Source of the DNA: Romanomermis culicivorax
Lineage: Eukaryota; Nematoda; Enoplea; Mermithida; Mermithidae
NCBI GenBank assembly: GCA_963922205.1
Contig: CAWUHX010000246.1
Span: 310,001-374,000, forward strand
DNA length: 64,000 nt
Reading direction: 5' to 3'
Below the pieces are notes generated by a model. That model was given only the letters and a program-made list of their open reading frames with translations. It did no database searches and had not been told where the DNA came from. How positions within the stretch are numbered: the first letter of the stretch is position 1; the number at the start of each line of letters is the position of its first letter. Made by a program: the position numbers and the translations under genes. This document shows, piece by piece, positions 44,190-57,656 of the stretch.

Positions 44190-44480
44190 TGAGGATCTGG
44201 AAAAACATCAAAAATTATGGAATGTATCGCAGTATGTTTTCTATAAAATGCTTGTAAGTTAAAAAATGCTACCAAATAAACGTCATCACCCCAAAACTGT
44301 ATACGAAAATCTTCTAATGTATGGTTTTTTGCTAAAAAATGGTAACCTAACTTGAGAAGACTCACAGATTTCCAGTCCTATGCGACATACAGTTCAGCAA
44401 GAAATGATAAAAATAGGCGATAGTACTTGCTTTCCACTTTTTTATTTACAAGCATATCAAGAAAAGCAGACTATAGATAA
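44190..44480. repeat. Diverged interspersed repeat, copy 1
   Basis: It shares CACAGATTTCCAGTCCTATG, CGACATACAGTTCAGCA and TTGCTTTCCACTTTTTTATT with 45740-45900 (ACTCACAAATTCTCAGTC, TATGCGACATATGATTCAGC) and 46370-46530 (CTTAACAAATTCTAATCC, TTGCTTTCCAGTTTTATTTC). A fainter copy is at 37590-37730. Spacing is irregular, so this is a dispersed family rather than a tandem array. Confidence 0.45.
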
Positions 44481-44568
44481 GTTTTTAACAGAAAAAACAG
44501 GATGCTACTGCGTGGACGTATGATTGTTCATGTTGACGGACCTCTCTGACCTTTTCAGGTTTTTAGGT

Positions 44569-44574
44569 TTTATT
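44569..44574 (-). terminator. Possible polyadenylation signal
   Basis: AATAAA on the minus strand about 50 nt beyond the candidate stop at 44623. Confidence 0.35.
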
Positions 44575-44622
44575 GTGACTAATTTTCTTTCCTACATTTG
44601 TATCTTTTAATACAACTGGCAT

Positions 44623-44727
44623 TCATTCGAACATCGGAATCATTCTGTCAAACACTGCCGCTTCCAAATTCATTGCGTTAGCCACATCATCCAAGATAAA
44701 CGAAACGTCATATAATACAAATACAGC
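44623..44727 (-). CDS. Candidate last exon of an unidentified minus-strand gene
   Basis: Acceptor ATTCCATAG at 44728, then 34 codons in phase 0 (AVFVLYDVSFILDDVANAMN ... MIPMFE) to TGA, followed by AATAAA 50 nt later. The amphipathic acidic sequence looks like real protein. An upstream partner may lie at 44760-44945, where two frames are open (one with PFIHSWKDLLNIPGL), but the join was not settled. No homologue recognised. Confidence 0.4.
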   Translation of the reverse strand, partial: AVFVLYDVSFILDDVANAMNLEAAVFDRMIPMFE

Positions 44728-44999
44728 CTATGGAATTTCACTGCAGCAGTCCAAACAGCCCAGACTCGCCGCATGTGACTTGTTTTTGTTTATAGTTTCC
44801 AGAAATAATTCTGAGGAAAATGCCAGAAAAGTATCAATGTAGCTGTGGACGTCGGGACCAATGTATTTAATGCTTCCAAAAAGACCAGTCCAGGAATGTT
44901 CAACAGATCTTTCCACGAATGAATGAATGGATTGATGCCGTACGAGGCTATTTCAAAAAGCTACGGATAAAAATTTTCCCTAAGGATTTCTGTCTTTAC

Positions 45000-46960
45000 T
45001 AAAAAGAATTCATATAGTGCTCCTCGCACTTGAGTATCAGGTAAAACGGCTTGAGTTCTCTATAGATGTGCATTTTGAAGTGATAGTGCGAATAGAAATC
45101 TCAATCACTGAAGAGTTGGAGAGGATTAGTTCGACCGATCACCATTTGATCCCGATCAATTTTTCGTCTATGGCAAAATCAATAAAGTAAAATAAAATAC
45201 TCCCATGATTTTTCAAACGAAAGTATGAAAAGAAAGATAGCTGATAACCTACTCCTACCACGTCTAAATCTTCGTACAAAAATGTTTTGTCCAAACTTTA
45301 GCGCTCGTTTAAATAACGGCTCGTGCTAAATTTTAGTCTTTGCACGAGTTTAGCACAATGTTTGTCCAAAACTTTAGCCAGACTGCGTTTAGGAATTTGG
45401 CCCGAATCGTCGGTTACAGCTTATGGAAGCACGCGACACATTATCATGTGGATATGAACCATGAAATATTGCTTGAGCCAATCAGGGACTAATTTTCTGA
45501 CAAAAGTTTTACAGAAAAAAAATGAGTTCGATATTGTAATTACTATTTCGTTTCAGCAACGATTTCGGCCAAAGAATCGATTTATGCACCACCTAACATG
45601 GCCGCATTCACCTAGGGAGTATCATTCATTTTTATCTATAGTTCCATATCACTACTCTGCAGCCTCTTTTTTTTAAAAATGCTTGTGAATAGAAGAGTGG
45701 CAAAATGAGAACTGTCCACAAAACCGTTTATACACAGTTTTTATTGTAGATTTTTTTACTCGAAAAATTATCATTGGTTTGTTGGGTAACTCACAAATTC
45801 TCAGTCTTATGCGACATATGATTCAGCATAAAATCGTAAAAATATAAAATATTTGCTATTATTTAAATCTCTCCTATGCTATTATTTATATCCTTTCAAA
45901 TCGTGAATTAATTTTATCAACGTAAAACTTGCTTAAACTGAATGTAGCTACTTCACTGACTGACTCTCCTAATTTAGAGTGAATCTTCGCAGAGTTCAAA
46001 TTTTTGGCAACAATTTCAAAGTATTTCCCGACCACTATCAATGGAATTTTCTACCTTTTAGTATACTTTAGCCGTATGATCAGTTATTTCCCAGCAATAA
46101 TTGGATAAAAGTTCAATGGTTAAGGTATTCAGGGTAAAGTTAACCACCATTGGAAGTAACCAAATGCCTGGATGACGAAATTTTAGTATTATGAAATCAG
46201 TCCATGGAGAACTAATTCTCTACGAGTCCTTTAAACATTGATATAGTCGTGTATTAGTAGATGTAATGTATGTCGGTGATGAAGGACACATAGTCTGTTT
46301 TTAGACAATGTATCCAAATTGAAACAATGTCAAAAAACAATACTTTCATCAAATCTGTTCACACAAAGCGTTTACTAGAAAATTTTCTACTCAAGAATGT
46401 GAAAGTTTAGTTGAGTCTCTTAACAAATTCTAATCCAATGTGATATACCTTTTCGCAGGTAGCCATAAAAATGTGAAATATAACTTGCTTTCCAGTTTTA
46501 TTTCTTAGAGGCATTTCAGGAAGAAATGGATATAATTTTGTGGCCACAGGTAAAATGTGAAAGCAAGATCCTCTACAAATTTCAAAAGTACCGAAAATAT
46601 CGTTAAAACCCCACGGATTCGGGCGGAACGTTCTATAATCTTACCCGAGCTAAACGACACTCGCTGCATCAGTGACACTTCCGCCTCATCATATTATTGA
46701 GCTTTTCTTCATAGAATACTCTTGGAGATTTTCAAAAGTCATGGAGAGAAAAATGATCGTTACGAAGTGTTCGAAACGTGCTGGGCATTTATGCTAATTA
46801 ATCTCCTTGTGAGTATGGAGGTAGAAAAACAGTGAAAAGTTAATGAAAAGTGAAATGCTAGTTTTTTCTAGTCTCGTTTTCAAAATGTATGGATTATTGA
46901 TTTTTCCCCTGGTAAAAACGACGCAGCAGTTTTCTGAACCAATCATCCGACAATCGTAAT
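45000..46960. other. Intergenic or intronic, repeats only
   Basis: It contains copies 2 and 3 of the 44190 repeat family and a patch at 45280-45420 with CAAACTTTAGC/GCTAAATTTTAG-type inverted words resembling small MITE ends. No gene assigned. Confidence 0.4.
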
Positions 46961-48068
46961 TAAAGGTAATCGCGCTCATGGTTGCAGCTTGATTGCACCT
47001 GTTGCAATCGTTTTAACACGTCTGCAACCTACAATTTGCTTGCACTTGATTGCACAGACTGGTTGCAACCTCGAATGAGCAATGTTCATTTTTAGCTGCA
47101 ACTAACGCAGTGCATATGAAAGTGGGTTGTACTTTGTGCGCACTTCTGATTTGAAATTGAACATGGCGATTTTTGATAATGATTCAATTCAATTACTGAT
47201 TATTTTATACTCGTCTGTTAAGCTGGTGATCTTCGAATTTGAATTCAGCGGTCAAATTGTAAAAATCGTCACCACCAAGGAAGGAGGTGTTACATACCAT
47301 TTTTGTAAAAATTGAGATAACAGGTGCTAGATCCAACCTATGACACATTCTACATTGTCAGAAAATTGCTTCATATAAGAGTCAACACTATAGGTTCAAA
47401 ATACAGATATAAATGTGTATGCCTTATTATGTTTCTTGAACTTCAATAGGTTGCTACAATTATCTATCCAACCCACTATGATAGCTTGAACCTGGAAAAT
47501 GATAATCTTTGATTTCCTATGATTTTTGATTGGCCATTTTTGGTGCTTCCCTATGATAAAGGTGCCATATAAAGCAAATTTAGCTGATTAGCCATGTAGA
47601 AAAAAGTACCATATACAGATGAGCTAACTTCTTGCCGTAGCTAATATCTCCTAAGTATTAACCTGACCGCCGTTAAACATGTTCATAAGTAGTTGCCTTG
47701 AGGAACAAACTCCAGTTTAAATAAAAAACAATAAAAACCAAAAATTTTGTATGTAGCACCTCCTTCCCTTATGGCGACGAAATATCCTTTCTTTTTTTTT
47801 ATTCAAAATCTAAGGCTTGGCCGAAATTCTCTTCTTCTTTGTAGCATCTTCATTTTCAAAATACTCACTGTAGCCCCAAAGCAAAACCGCCGCTTTGATT
47901 TGCACACTCATCATAAAATAAACTGAAATTTTTTCCAGGCTGCACTGTCAAGTTGCACCTACGTGTGGCCATGAGGTTGCAGCAAAATTGGCGCTGCAAC
48001 CTGCAACCTAAAACCTGGTGGCAGGTTGCTGATTGCAGTTAATTCCACTCGTGTGAATGAACCTTAAA
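46960..48068. mobile_element. Candidate 1.1-kb element with GGTTGCA-rich ends
   Basis: The left part has repeated TTGCACCTGTTGCAAT, CTGCAACCT and TTGATTGCAC words. The right part has the complementary CTGCAACCTGCAACC, GGTTGCTGATTGCAG and ends TCATTCACACGAG-type sequence. Ends are loosely inverted. An ORF at 47127-47315 has no recognised domain. Confidence 0.4.
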
Positions 48069-50580
48069 GGACTTCAATATTGGAATTTCCATCTTCTCAT
48101 AGAAACATATGTACAAAAATCTTCAAAATTAGACCAGTATGCCTGAAAACAGTAACAGATTTTTTCTGCTCTTATTGAAAAACATTTGCTCAATTTCGAC
48201 TATCTAGTCTACTATCAGTTTTCGGTCATTAATTTGGCATTTCCTCAGTTTTAATGCATAAATTTGTTCTATGACCGGAAATCGGGAAAACATTAATTTG
48301 TAATTTAGTGATCGCCTTACATTCGGAAGTTATAGTTCCAACCATGCTGCGATAGTATTATAGCGCGTTGTTAACTAAATGCTTCCAAATAATAGAACAA
48401 ATGACAAAAGTTGAAGAAAATTTATCATAGTTAACTCAATATTAGTTAATCAACCATATTTGTGGCAAACCTGGCCTAAGTCTAAACCATTATGCTGATA
48501 GATAGGCGCTTCGAATGATGAAAACAGTATTATCAACAATCAGAATTGACTCGACAAAATTATCAGAGACTTTAAGAAAGAGATGACTTCAAATATTTGA
48601 GTCATCAATCTGAATGCCTAGCATTTAATATCAGAGAACTCAATTATATTTCGTCTACCCTAATAAGTCGAAAGTTCGCGTTATCGGTATCTTTAAATTA
48701 TGCTAAGAAGATAAAACTTTCTGTTGGTACAGAGGCTCATTTTGTATGCTAAAAACGCGACGTCTGTCATTTTGAAAAATTTGCACAACTTTCACTTCAC
48801 GGTAATTGCTTTTGACGTTAAACGTTTATTAGGGTATTGCATTTAGAACTGGACCCTGGCAATACTACTGAAATCCTGGATGAATTGGAACCATGTTGTT
48901 GATGTAAAGACTGGAGGTACGAAACGAAGACAAGTCAAATTCGAGTTGTAGAAAAATTAGAGAATGCACTGAGGCACTTAGCGCAATAATACAAAGAAAG
49001 CTAAATTAACCCCTCCACAACACACACAGCGTTTGTTTAGAACTTGAATTTTTCACTAGGCTTACCCATAGATTCAACTCTTTCAGCCAAAAATTGGTCT
49101 CACGCTACTCTTCTGGTTTTTATCTTACAGAAATTAGAATTTTCTTTTCACCATTATAAATATACATTTTGTTTGAATCGTATGGGCAAAACATGATTAG
49201 AAATATTAAAAAAAATCAATGAGAAAGGTGTTAATGAGTAATAGAAAGTAAATCATACAGCAAATAACAAGAATCGAAGTTTATTATTTACCCTAAATTA
49301 TAAATCCGAAGGGATTGTATTTTGCTTGAATTTGATGAAATGCGTATTTTTCATCTTATAAAATAAAGATAACGCGTCAAGTTTTCCTAATGAAAACAAA
49401 CTGGAACAGAGTTCTAAACTTCTGGAACCTAAAATGACCAGATATAAGCAGAAAAGGAATTTTAATCAAAGATTTTTACAGATATGTCAACAAAAAAACT
49501 CAGATCAACTACAACATTTCAGTTATTGTTTCTGTTGAATATGGTATTATTGAGTGAGCTTAAAATTAAAAGTAAAATAAAAAAATATATATTGGGTGCG
49601 GATTCATTTTGAACAGTAAAAAATGTCCAAATTTTCCTAAAAATATTTAATCATAATGCTACATCAAAAAACTGATTTATTGGGCATTTTAATGACTTGA
49701 AAAAATTTGATTCATAAGTATACAGACCGCGACTGTCGAGCCAAATCGACTATATATATTTTTCTAGAAAAATGTATTCTCTTTTGGAAAAAGCTATCAG
49801 GAAATTTTTTCTATTTGGATATATGAAAAATAGGAAAATAGCACACAGCACCCATTTTCAAAAAAAAAACATCCAATTAAGGTATTAAAGTACTTGAGAG
49901 TTCCACATGTGTGAAAATTGACAGCTTTCTAAGGCCTGATGAACTTGATTATCTACTGGAGATGGAATCTGCTGCTGGTCAGCCAGAACTCTGCATGGTG
50001 TCAACGGGTAGTCTGCGCTGGGTCATTAAACCCCCAAAACCATGAATGATTAGGATTCACTTTGTACTTAATTTTCATTACTGACTAACTTGAAGTGGAA
50101 TATGCCTGTTTGGTGGAGGAAGTGAAAATCTTCAGTTGAACAAATAATACTGAACTGTTATATAGATGAGCTTTTAAAAGTGTATGAAATGGCCACTGAG
50201 ATGAAAATTATACATCTCGATTTCCCACAATTTTGCGTGTTGAAACAAAGAAATCTTAACGTCAAAAATTTTTTAGATAATAATTATCGTAGATTATAAA
50301 TTGTCGCAAATGTAAACTAAATTGTAATTTGTTAAAAATGTAAATTAAATTGTAAATTGTTAAAAATTTAAATAAAATTAATGTTGTCATTTTTGTAATA
50401 ATTTTCGATTTATCACGTGCCTTGAAGTTTCGGATCACTTTTCCCGATATATTTTTTAGTAAGCTCGTTTCGCACATGGAACCTGTTAGAATTGTACAAA
50501 TCCAAAATTTTCACGTATAGTGGAAAACGCGATTTTGGTTGATCTATGGAACTCTATCTGACGAGATTATCAATTCAAAT
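48069..50580. other. AT-rich stretch without an identified gene
   Basis: No splice-supported exon was found. 50290-50385 carries a short tandem repeat of TAAATTAAATTGTAAATTGT. Confidence 0.4.
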
Positions 50581-50615
50581 ACTATGTTCTGCAAGATAAA
50601 AATTAATTTAGCTGC

Positions 50616-50822
50616 ATGAGCTCAATCTACCAATCTGCTGAGGAAAGGATGATTTGCGCACTCCAGAAAACCCTCGCGTGTGCCTGTGTCAGACACAGTT
50701 GGAAAAGAATCGTACAAATTTACCTTCGTCTTCGTAACGCAAACAATAAAGTAAATTTCGCATTGAAGTACATATTCGATTCAAAATCGGCCCGTACCAG
50801 CCTTGATAGTCCGGTGGCTTAG
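50616..50822 (+). other. Unassigned 68-codon ORF
   Basis: Charged, helix-prone frame (MSSIYQSAEERMICALQKTL ...). The minus strand is also open over 50689-50919. No domain and no clear splice sites. Confidence 0.2.
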
Positions 50823-51954
50823 GATATAATTGTCTATAATGGAGACTCCTCGACGACACGTGACCTTCGGATTTGGGTGCTCTTTTGTGGAAGGAATAAG
50901 CGTTGTGATAATTATACATGTGTTTCCGCTTTTAATATGTAAATTCGCGTTTTGGGATAGTATCTTCGACGATCAGGTGATTTCTCACCAATGTAGAATC
51001 TCCATCATCGAAATGCTTTGCATCAAAAATATACTAATTAGGATAAAATATTACGTGGCCGATGCATTATCTTGACTCCCTCGTGCGACGACGCGCTATC
51101 CTAAAAAGCGGTGTAACACGGGCGTTCCGAGAATAGTAGCTATTTTTTCTTCTAGTTCAGGAAACGTAGAGCAGATTTTGAGAAACCTATTTATACGCAT
51201 TCTTTCAAACGGATACTATATCATATCCTGGCCTAAATGGAAAACAGTGGAGTGGTGTTTTTGACTGGAGAAAATGAGATCTTTCATTTTTTGCAGGATA
51301 TATTATATATTTGAAAGAAATGTACGAAAATATAAACACTAGCTCCGACAATTTAATTGAATTTTCTATGCTATAACGTAGAAGACCTGCAGGGTGTTGC
51401 AGGAAGCTTGACAAGAAACGTCCTTCGTCTTCACATAAACCCTCACGATGTCCTCTTCACGATTTTCCACAATTTTTCGCTTGTTTTCTCACGCACAACT
51501 TTGTATCCACATTATTTCTATTCAAAAGATGTGGTTAGCTCCGTGGGCAACTTTAAAATTTGCCAGATGATGCAAAAAACGAAAAAGTGTTTGGGATACT
51601 AATCATGCTTCCACAATCCCAATGAGCTACAGCAGTTTTCTACACAACGAACTTCGGTGATTTGATAACACTGAACTCAAGCTTGCGGATTATTATAAGG
51701 TGCACGAAGCACTTTCATTCCATACGCAAAATAAACCGGGAAACACAAAAGATTTGGGCCATAATTTTTATAGTTCGATTTTGTAAGTCATGAAGTTCTG
51801 CATTTTGTAAATATTTTATCATACAAAGACGGCTTCCTGGATGGCATCAGAACTGTTGCACAACTGTCCAATGTTGTCCATCCCAATGAGGGCTCAACGA
51901 GTTTGGCTGGGTTCAAAACCCGTTGACTGTGTTTTTTCTACATGGTTCCATGAG

Positions 51955-52276
51955 AACGCCCAGAGCAGTAAATCATGCAAACCCGTAAAATTTCCTTGTA
52001 CCGTGACACAATGATGCTGATAAGTTCTTCAGGATGCTCACTCAACTTGTTCAGTTCATAGGTGTACATACTACGGTTGATAACTTTAACCACAAAACAC
52101 ATTACGAAAAGCAGGGCAAACAAACTCGTGGATCTAACTCTGTAAAATTCTCGCACGGATTGCTTGTTATGCTGAATAATCGACAAAATCAACATCACAC
52201 AGGCGTTGAAAAAATGAGTTGCAATTTTTAAAAAGCGTGTTTCAAGTGTACGATAAAAATTTTTTTCATTCGCCAT
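51955..52276 (-). CDS. Candidate exon of a multi-pass membrane protein
   Basis: After an acceptor GGTTTCTCAG a frame opens MANEKNFYRTLETRFLKIAT, with two hydrophobic segments (HFFNACVMLILSIIQ and STSLFALLFVMCFVVKVI) and ends in a possible donor CACG|GTACAAGG or runs on to the TAG. Another hydrophobic frame lies upstream on the same strand (52425-52628). A chemoreceptor-type protein is a guess only. Confidence 0.3.
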
Positions 52277-52424
52277 CTGAGAAACCTGTAAGCAAGCAAT
52301 CCACAAGAAAAATTTATTCGTCTCAAAAAATGTTCAACAGCGGGGACCTCATAAATTAAGAGATTCGGATCTTATAATAATATAGAAAGCCGCAGAAGAT
52401 TATTGATTTTACGATAAAAATTAA

Positions 52425-52670
52425 TTAGTACGAGAACAAGCGAAGAATGTCGAAAGAAGTTAAAGTCGAAGAACCCCGATGGTTCATAAATAATACAAAA
52501 AGAAAATGAAATGAACCCATTAAATCGAATTTATGCTCTAGCTGAACAGGGATACAAATGATGATTATGGTAAATGGGTATAATGCTGAAAAATGGACAG
52601 CGTATACCATTTGGAGAAAGTCGGTCACGTTGTTGATGCCATTAAAGTTGAGCTTTATGCGGAAACTCGT
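52425..52670 (-). CDS. Candidate hydrophobic exon, same strand as 51955-52276
   Basis: The frame includes VTDFLQMVYAVHFSALYPFT followed by IIIICIPV and a second hydrophobic run FHFLFVLFM. Splice boundaries were not resolved. It may form one gene with the exon at 51955-52276. No family identified. Confidence 0.25.
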   Translation of the reverse strand, partial: TSFRIKLNFNGINNVTDFLQMVYAVHFSALYPFTIIIICIPVQLEHKFDLMGSFHFLFVLFMNHRGSSTLTSFDILRLFSY

Positions 52671-52935
52671 AATAGATTAGAGATGCTATAAAAGTCAGCT
52701 GTAGACCCGACTAATTTGCTCAAATCTTAGCGTGTGTACGTTCCTTTAGTTTGAGAAGATGATACAAAATATCATCTTATCTTACACCTATGTTACGGCC
52801 TGAAGATTAAAAAGCGGCTGATTCATTGAATATTACTCGATCGTTATCATAGTGTCATCACGTTGCATTTGATAAGCAGCCCTAATGTATGATAAGAAGT
52901 ACCAGCCGTAATAACAGTAGAAATAGCGGTGATAG

Positions 52936-52996
52936 TGTAGTAGTAGTAGCAGTTGTCGTAGTAGTAGTAGTAGTAGTAGTAGTGATAGTAGTAGCT
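52936..52996. repeat. (AGT)n microsatellite, imperfect
   Basis: About 20 GTA/TAG units with a few interruptions. Confidence 0.8.
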
Positions 52997-53421
52997 ATAT
53001 TAGTGATAGTAATGAGAGGTATCAGGAACAGCACGACTGAATCTTGCAACTGAAAAAGTGACATCATCACTTGACGCAAATCGTTCGCCAGAGAAAGACA
53101 TAGATTGTGTCACGCCTTGGAAGAAGAATAAAAAATCTTACAAATGGCTAGTTTTACGGAATCAACTTTTCGTCACTAACTATGGGACAAAATTTATGCT
53201 TCAGGCTATGGATCAATGAACGTCAACGTTGCGACGCTATTTTTCTAATAAATGGAAGACTGATTTTCTTGAAAAGTTTTTTTTTGATTCAGGTTACAAT
53301 GTATACGAAGTAGCACTAAAGTCGAGTTGTATAAAGATTCTATCATTTTTGCGAAGTCTTGTCCAGAAATTGGTAAATCAACCGATATATTGACGAAGTC
53401 TACACGAAAGTAAATATTCCA

Positions 53422-53791
53422 GTATACTCCTGTTCATTTTGAAATAATGAAGCTGCTGTCCAATGTTTTGGCAAGCGCAGCCTTACAGTACTCCGATTTT
53501 TCCAAATCAGCCACGTAAAGAGAAAAGATGCTCGTGCAAATAATAAACAATCTGCTTATGGTCATCATCTACCCAAGGGTATTTTTGCATTTCGAGGCTT
53601 GAAAATTTGAAAATGAGATCAGCAAATCAATTGTGATAGTCTTAGATTGGTTGAAAAATATGACCATGGAGGAATCTAAGCATCAAAAAGGAAAATTTCC
53701 TTGGTTATGATCAATGAGCATTAAATATTTTTGAATAGAAGTTGTGCCTCGACCTACCTGTGTCGATCATTTCAAAATATGTGGAGTATAG
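53422..53791. mobile_element. MITE-like element, TATACTCC TIR family, second copy
   Basis: The left end GTATACTCCTGTTCATTTTG and right end CAAAATATGTGGAGTATA match the termini of 4340-4574, followed inwards by GATCGACAC / ATGAAGCTGC-type sequence. About 370 bp. It lies 290 bp beyond the 3' end of the HPS1 gene. Confidence 0.5.
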
Positions 53792-53985
53792 TGAGAGGTT
53801 GAAAATACTTATTATTGTAGATATGAAGGGTGGAAAACGTGGGAGTGCCTTCTGGAAAGTTTTCAAAAGATAATTAATTTCATATATGATAATGATAAAG
53901 TTCAGCTTAGCGGCTCGAGCCGTGGGTGTATGACATGCGGGGTCTGGTCTGACACATGATTATCAAACACCATGCAAGAATCAAT

Positions 53986-53991
53986 TTTATT
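53986..53991 (-). terminator. Polyadenylation signal of the HPS1 gene
   Basis: AATAAA on the minus strand about 90 nt after the stop at 54079. Confidence 0.55.
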
Positions 53992-54078
53992 CTGAATGTA
54001 CTTACAGTGTTTTTGGACGGGAGAATCGTGGAACTTCACAGGAAATGTTATTTTCTTTGCCCATGAGTCAATTTTTCA

Positions 54079-55034
54079 TTACATTAAACACTTTTCAACC
54101 AACTTTTGACACAAAATATTTTTCAATTGTTCCGCTTGTCGTACAACTATATCAATATTCACAAACGACTCGAAAACAACGTAAATTTCTATTATGTGAT
54201 CGCTGGCGACACTTTTCTCGTAAATGATAATATGAGCATTGTCATGTTGAATTTGAATTTTTTCGCTGAAGATTGGAAAGATATTGGTGATCACGCGATC
54301 GTTAATTTTCGTTACAGTTAGACCGTTGAATGAAAAATGAAATTCTCCAGCGTCTAATAAATAATTCGATGGTTCCAAAGAATGTTCCAATTTCAGTTTA
54401 TTAATACTTAGTACTGATTCACAAACGAATATTTTGAAATTATCCATGCCGGCTATGGATGGGAGATATTTTTCGTGAAATTCGATATTAAAAAATCTGC
54501 GGGTATCGGCGATTAGGGTCCATAGAAGAGTTTCTAATCGCTGTATTCTTCTTTCTATTTTATGATGGGATTCATCCAAATATCGAAATTCGTTATCGAA
54601 ATTATGACGAAATTCTTTTAAATACAAATCGATTTCTTTCCTACAACTGTCATCGATGTAAGATCGATAAATTTCCAACAATTTTTGATAACATTTGAAC
54701 TTCGCTTTTAAAATCGATTTTGAAATTTTCTCTCCAGAATTTAATATATTGAACGATTTCATCTTATCCATCAAACGAATAATTTTTGAAAAACCTATGG
54801 GTAAAAGTATGATCAAGTATAATTCGCAAATCGATGAAAATTTCCAACAAATCATATACCAAGGTTGTGGGACATTTTTGTTGTCCGATAGCATGATAAC
54901 GAAATTCTTCGTCGAAAATACGGCATCGGATGCGTTAAGCGTTTGGTTAAATGAGATAAGTTTGAGTATGAGTGACAGATCATATGTTGAAAATATAATA
55001 CCGTTGTCCACTTCTTTGCTGCTGCATCGGGCTC
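54079..55034 (-). CDS. HPS1: HPS1 homologue, exon 2
   Basis: Phase 1 entry, 317 codons, stop at 54079. It contains PWYMICWKFSSICELYLIIL (a longin-type strand pair), a basic helical region around KAKFKCYQKLLEIYRSYIDD, FKIFVCESVLSINKLKLE, and the C-terminal FHFSFNGLTVTKI...IPV-like strands leading to IDIVVRQAEQL. Confidence 0.8.
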
Positions 55035-55855
55035 CTGAGTACATAAGAAAAAATATGAGGAGGTGGTCCCAAGAGTTTTTCAGCTTTTTCATCATGTAAT
55101 GCTCTTGTTCTCCCAAGTGTTTTATCATGTAGTGTACCTTGTTGGATGATTATGCAAAATTTGGGCCAGCCCGCTGATAAGATTCAAAGGTATCCTGTTC
55201 CGTCCACAAGAAGATCTGTAAACTGCCACCACTTTTTAAGGTTCCGTTGTACTATCTGTTATTGAAAGCATCACGACCACTGTTGAGTCGTTGATCATGA
55301 GCGAGTGGAAAAAGCTTGATTAACTCATGTTAATGAGGTAGTTGATTAAATTTCTAGAAACAATTCTCAGAGGGAAAATTTTAATGATATACCACGAAAA
55401 GAGGCTTCGATTTTGATTTCTGCAAATGAAACATGTTGATACTAAGATAATCGGCGAACTAAATCAGTAAACTTAGATTCTTGATGTAGCGGCGGGAATT
55501 GAGCAATTTTATGACTGCTGTTGATCACGTTCTGAAAGGACAAATGGGATTTTCTTTGAGAATTTTGTCTAGCTAGACTCAAACTTCTTACTGTGGATTA
55601 AGCAAAATCATGACGATTTTAGTTTTAATTCTGTACCAATCATCTGAGAATGACTTATGGACTTTAGTCCATGCCGACGTTTGTACAGTTTCCCATGAGG
55701 TAAAAATTGTTATCTAATAATAAATACATGTCAGATGTAATATAGTCGTTGTTATATGATCCTTCACTGAAACTGATTAAACATGAGATTAAGGCATTAG
55801 CTATCGGGATTCAAGTTAATGATAGTCATGATGGAAGATAAAGTATGCATCTATA

Positions 55856-56017
<162 letters not shown>

Positions 56018-56056
56018 ATTTTTTTCCGAAAAAAATATTTTGCCTGCAAATTTTAC

Positions 56057-56798
56057 CCACGTATTGATCATTTTCGACAAGAATTACGACACTGGTGGAC
56101 TGATATCGAGACAAAAACTTCGAAATATCGTTCAAAAACGGTTCATAATTCGTCGATTTAGATATCACGACCTGAGCCGAAATCGAAAAAGGAGTTGTCC
56201 CCGATCTATAATCTCTCCGTTGCGTCAAAGCGACCAAATATTCGAAAATCAATAATTGTTCTGCCGAAATAAATCTTGTTTCTTCAACGTTTCTCGACGA
56301 GATTAAACATTTCAGTGAACCGAATACGAAATTCAAACATTTCTGGATAAATTTTATTTTTTTCCGATCTTGGATCGAGTTTTGATTACTGGGAAATATG
56401 AGAATAATCAATTGACTATCAACCGACGGAAAAAATTTGCATGAAAAATTGCTGTATCGAATTTCCAACAATGATTGAGATTCTAAACATTCGTATAATT
56501 TATAAACAGTTAAAATAGGTAGGAATAAAAATTCTAATGAATATCTTTCGCCTTTTAATTCCTCACTGCTGGTAGACGGTCGACAATTTGCATAATTTTG
56601 TAGATTTTCGGACAAATTTCGATCAATGTAATAATAGAGAAGAATATCATTGGCTCTATCGAATATAAAAACACCGTACATGTGATTCAGTGTTGATGAA
56701 GCGTGAAAACGTTCGTCGGACCAAAATTTAGTTTTTAATATTTCTGTTGTGGAGGCATTCGTATCCACCCAAAACGATTCCTTATCAGATGTCAACAT
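56057..56798 (-). CDS. HPS1: HPS1 homologue, exon 1
   Basis: The first in-frame ATG is at 56798, after an in-frame TAG nine bases upstream. The ATG at 56681 aligns better with the usual HPS1 start, so the first 39 residues may be an extension or untranslated. Contains the YYYIDRNLSENLQ and LFLPILTVYKLYECLESQSL helices and the strand LIILIFPSNQ. Donor at 56056. Confidence 0.78.
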
Positions 56799-57098
56799 TA
56801 TTTTCTACGCGTAAAAAAGGAAAGTAAATAAATTTTTGTCCCTACAAGGATTTTTCTCTGTCCACGAAAAGTCTTCTGAATTTCGAGAATAGTCGTAGTA
56901 TTATAGGAGTCTGCATTCTACTTGTCCAAATACGAATCGCTCTTTTGCTTTCACATTTCTAAATACTTTTCCTGTTTATTCCTTCCAAAGACGTCATTCG
57001 CTTTTTAGGTACTTGCAATATTTATTTTTTTGCTATTTACATTCGTCATCACTAGCTACTTTGAAACTATGGTCAAGATCTACTATAAATTTTCTGGT

Positions 57099-57515
<417 letters not shown>

Positions 57516-57656
57516 GGTCAATTTTCATTCAAATTAATAATTGAGTAGAACATATAGTACAACAGTTACAAAGAGCGGGAAACCCGTACACAGTTCAGAA
57601 AATTATAATATAGTTATCAAAATCATCAAACTCGTAGAAGTTTGTAACGATGTAGC

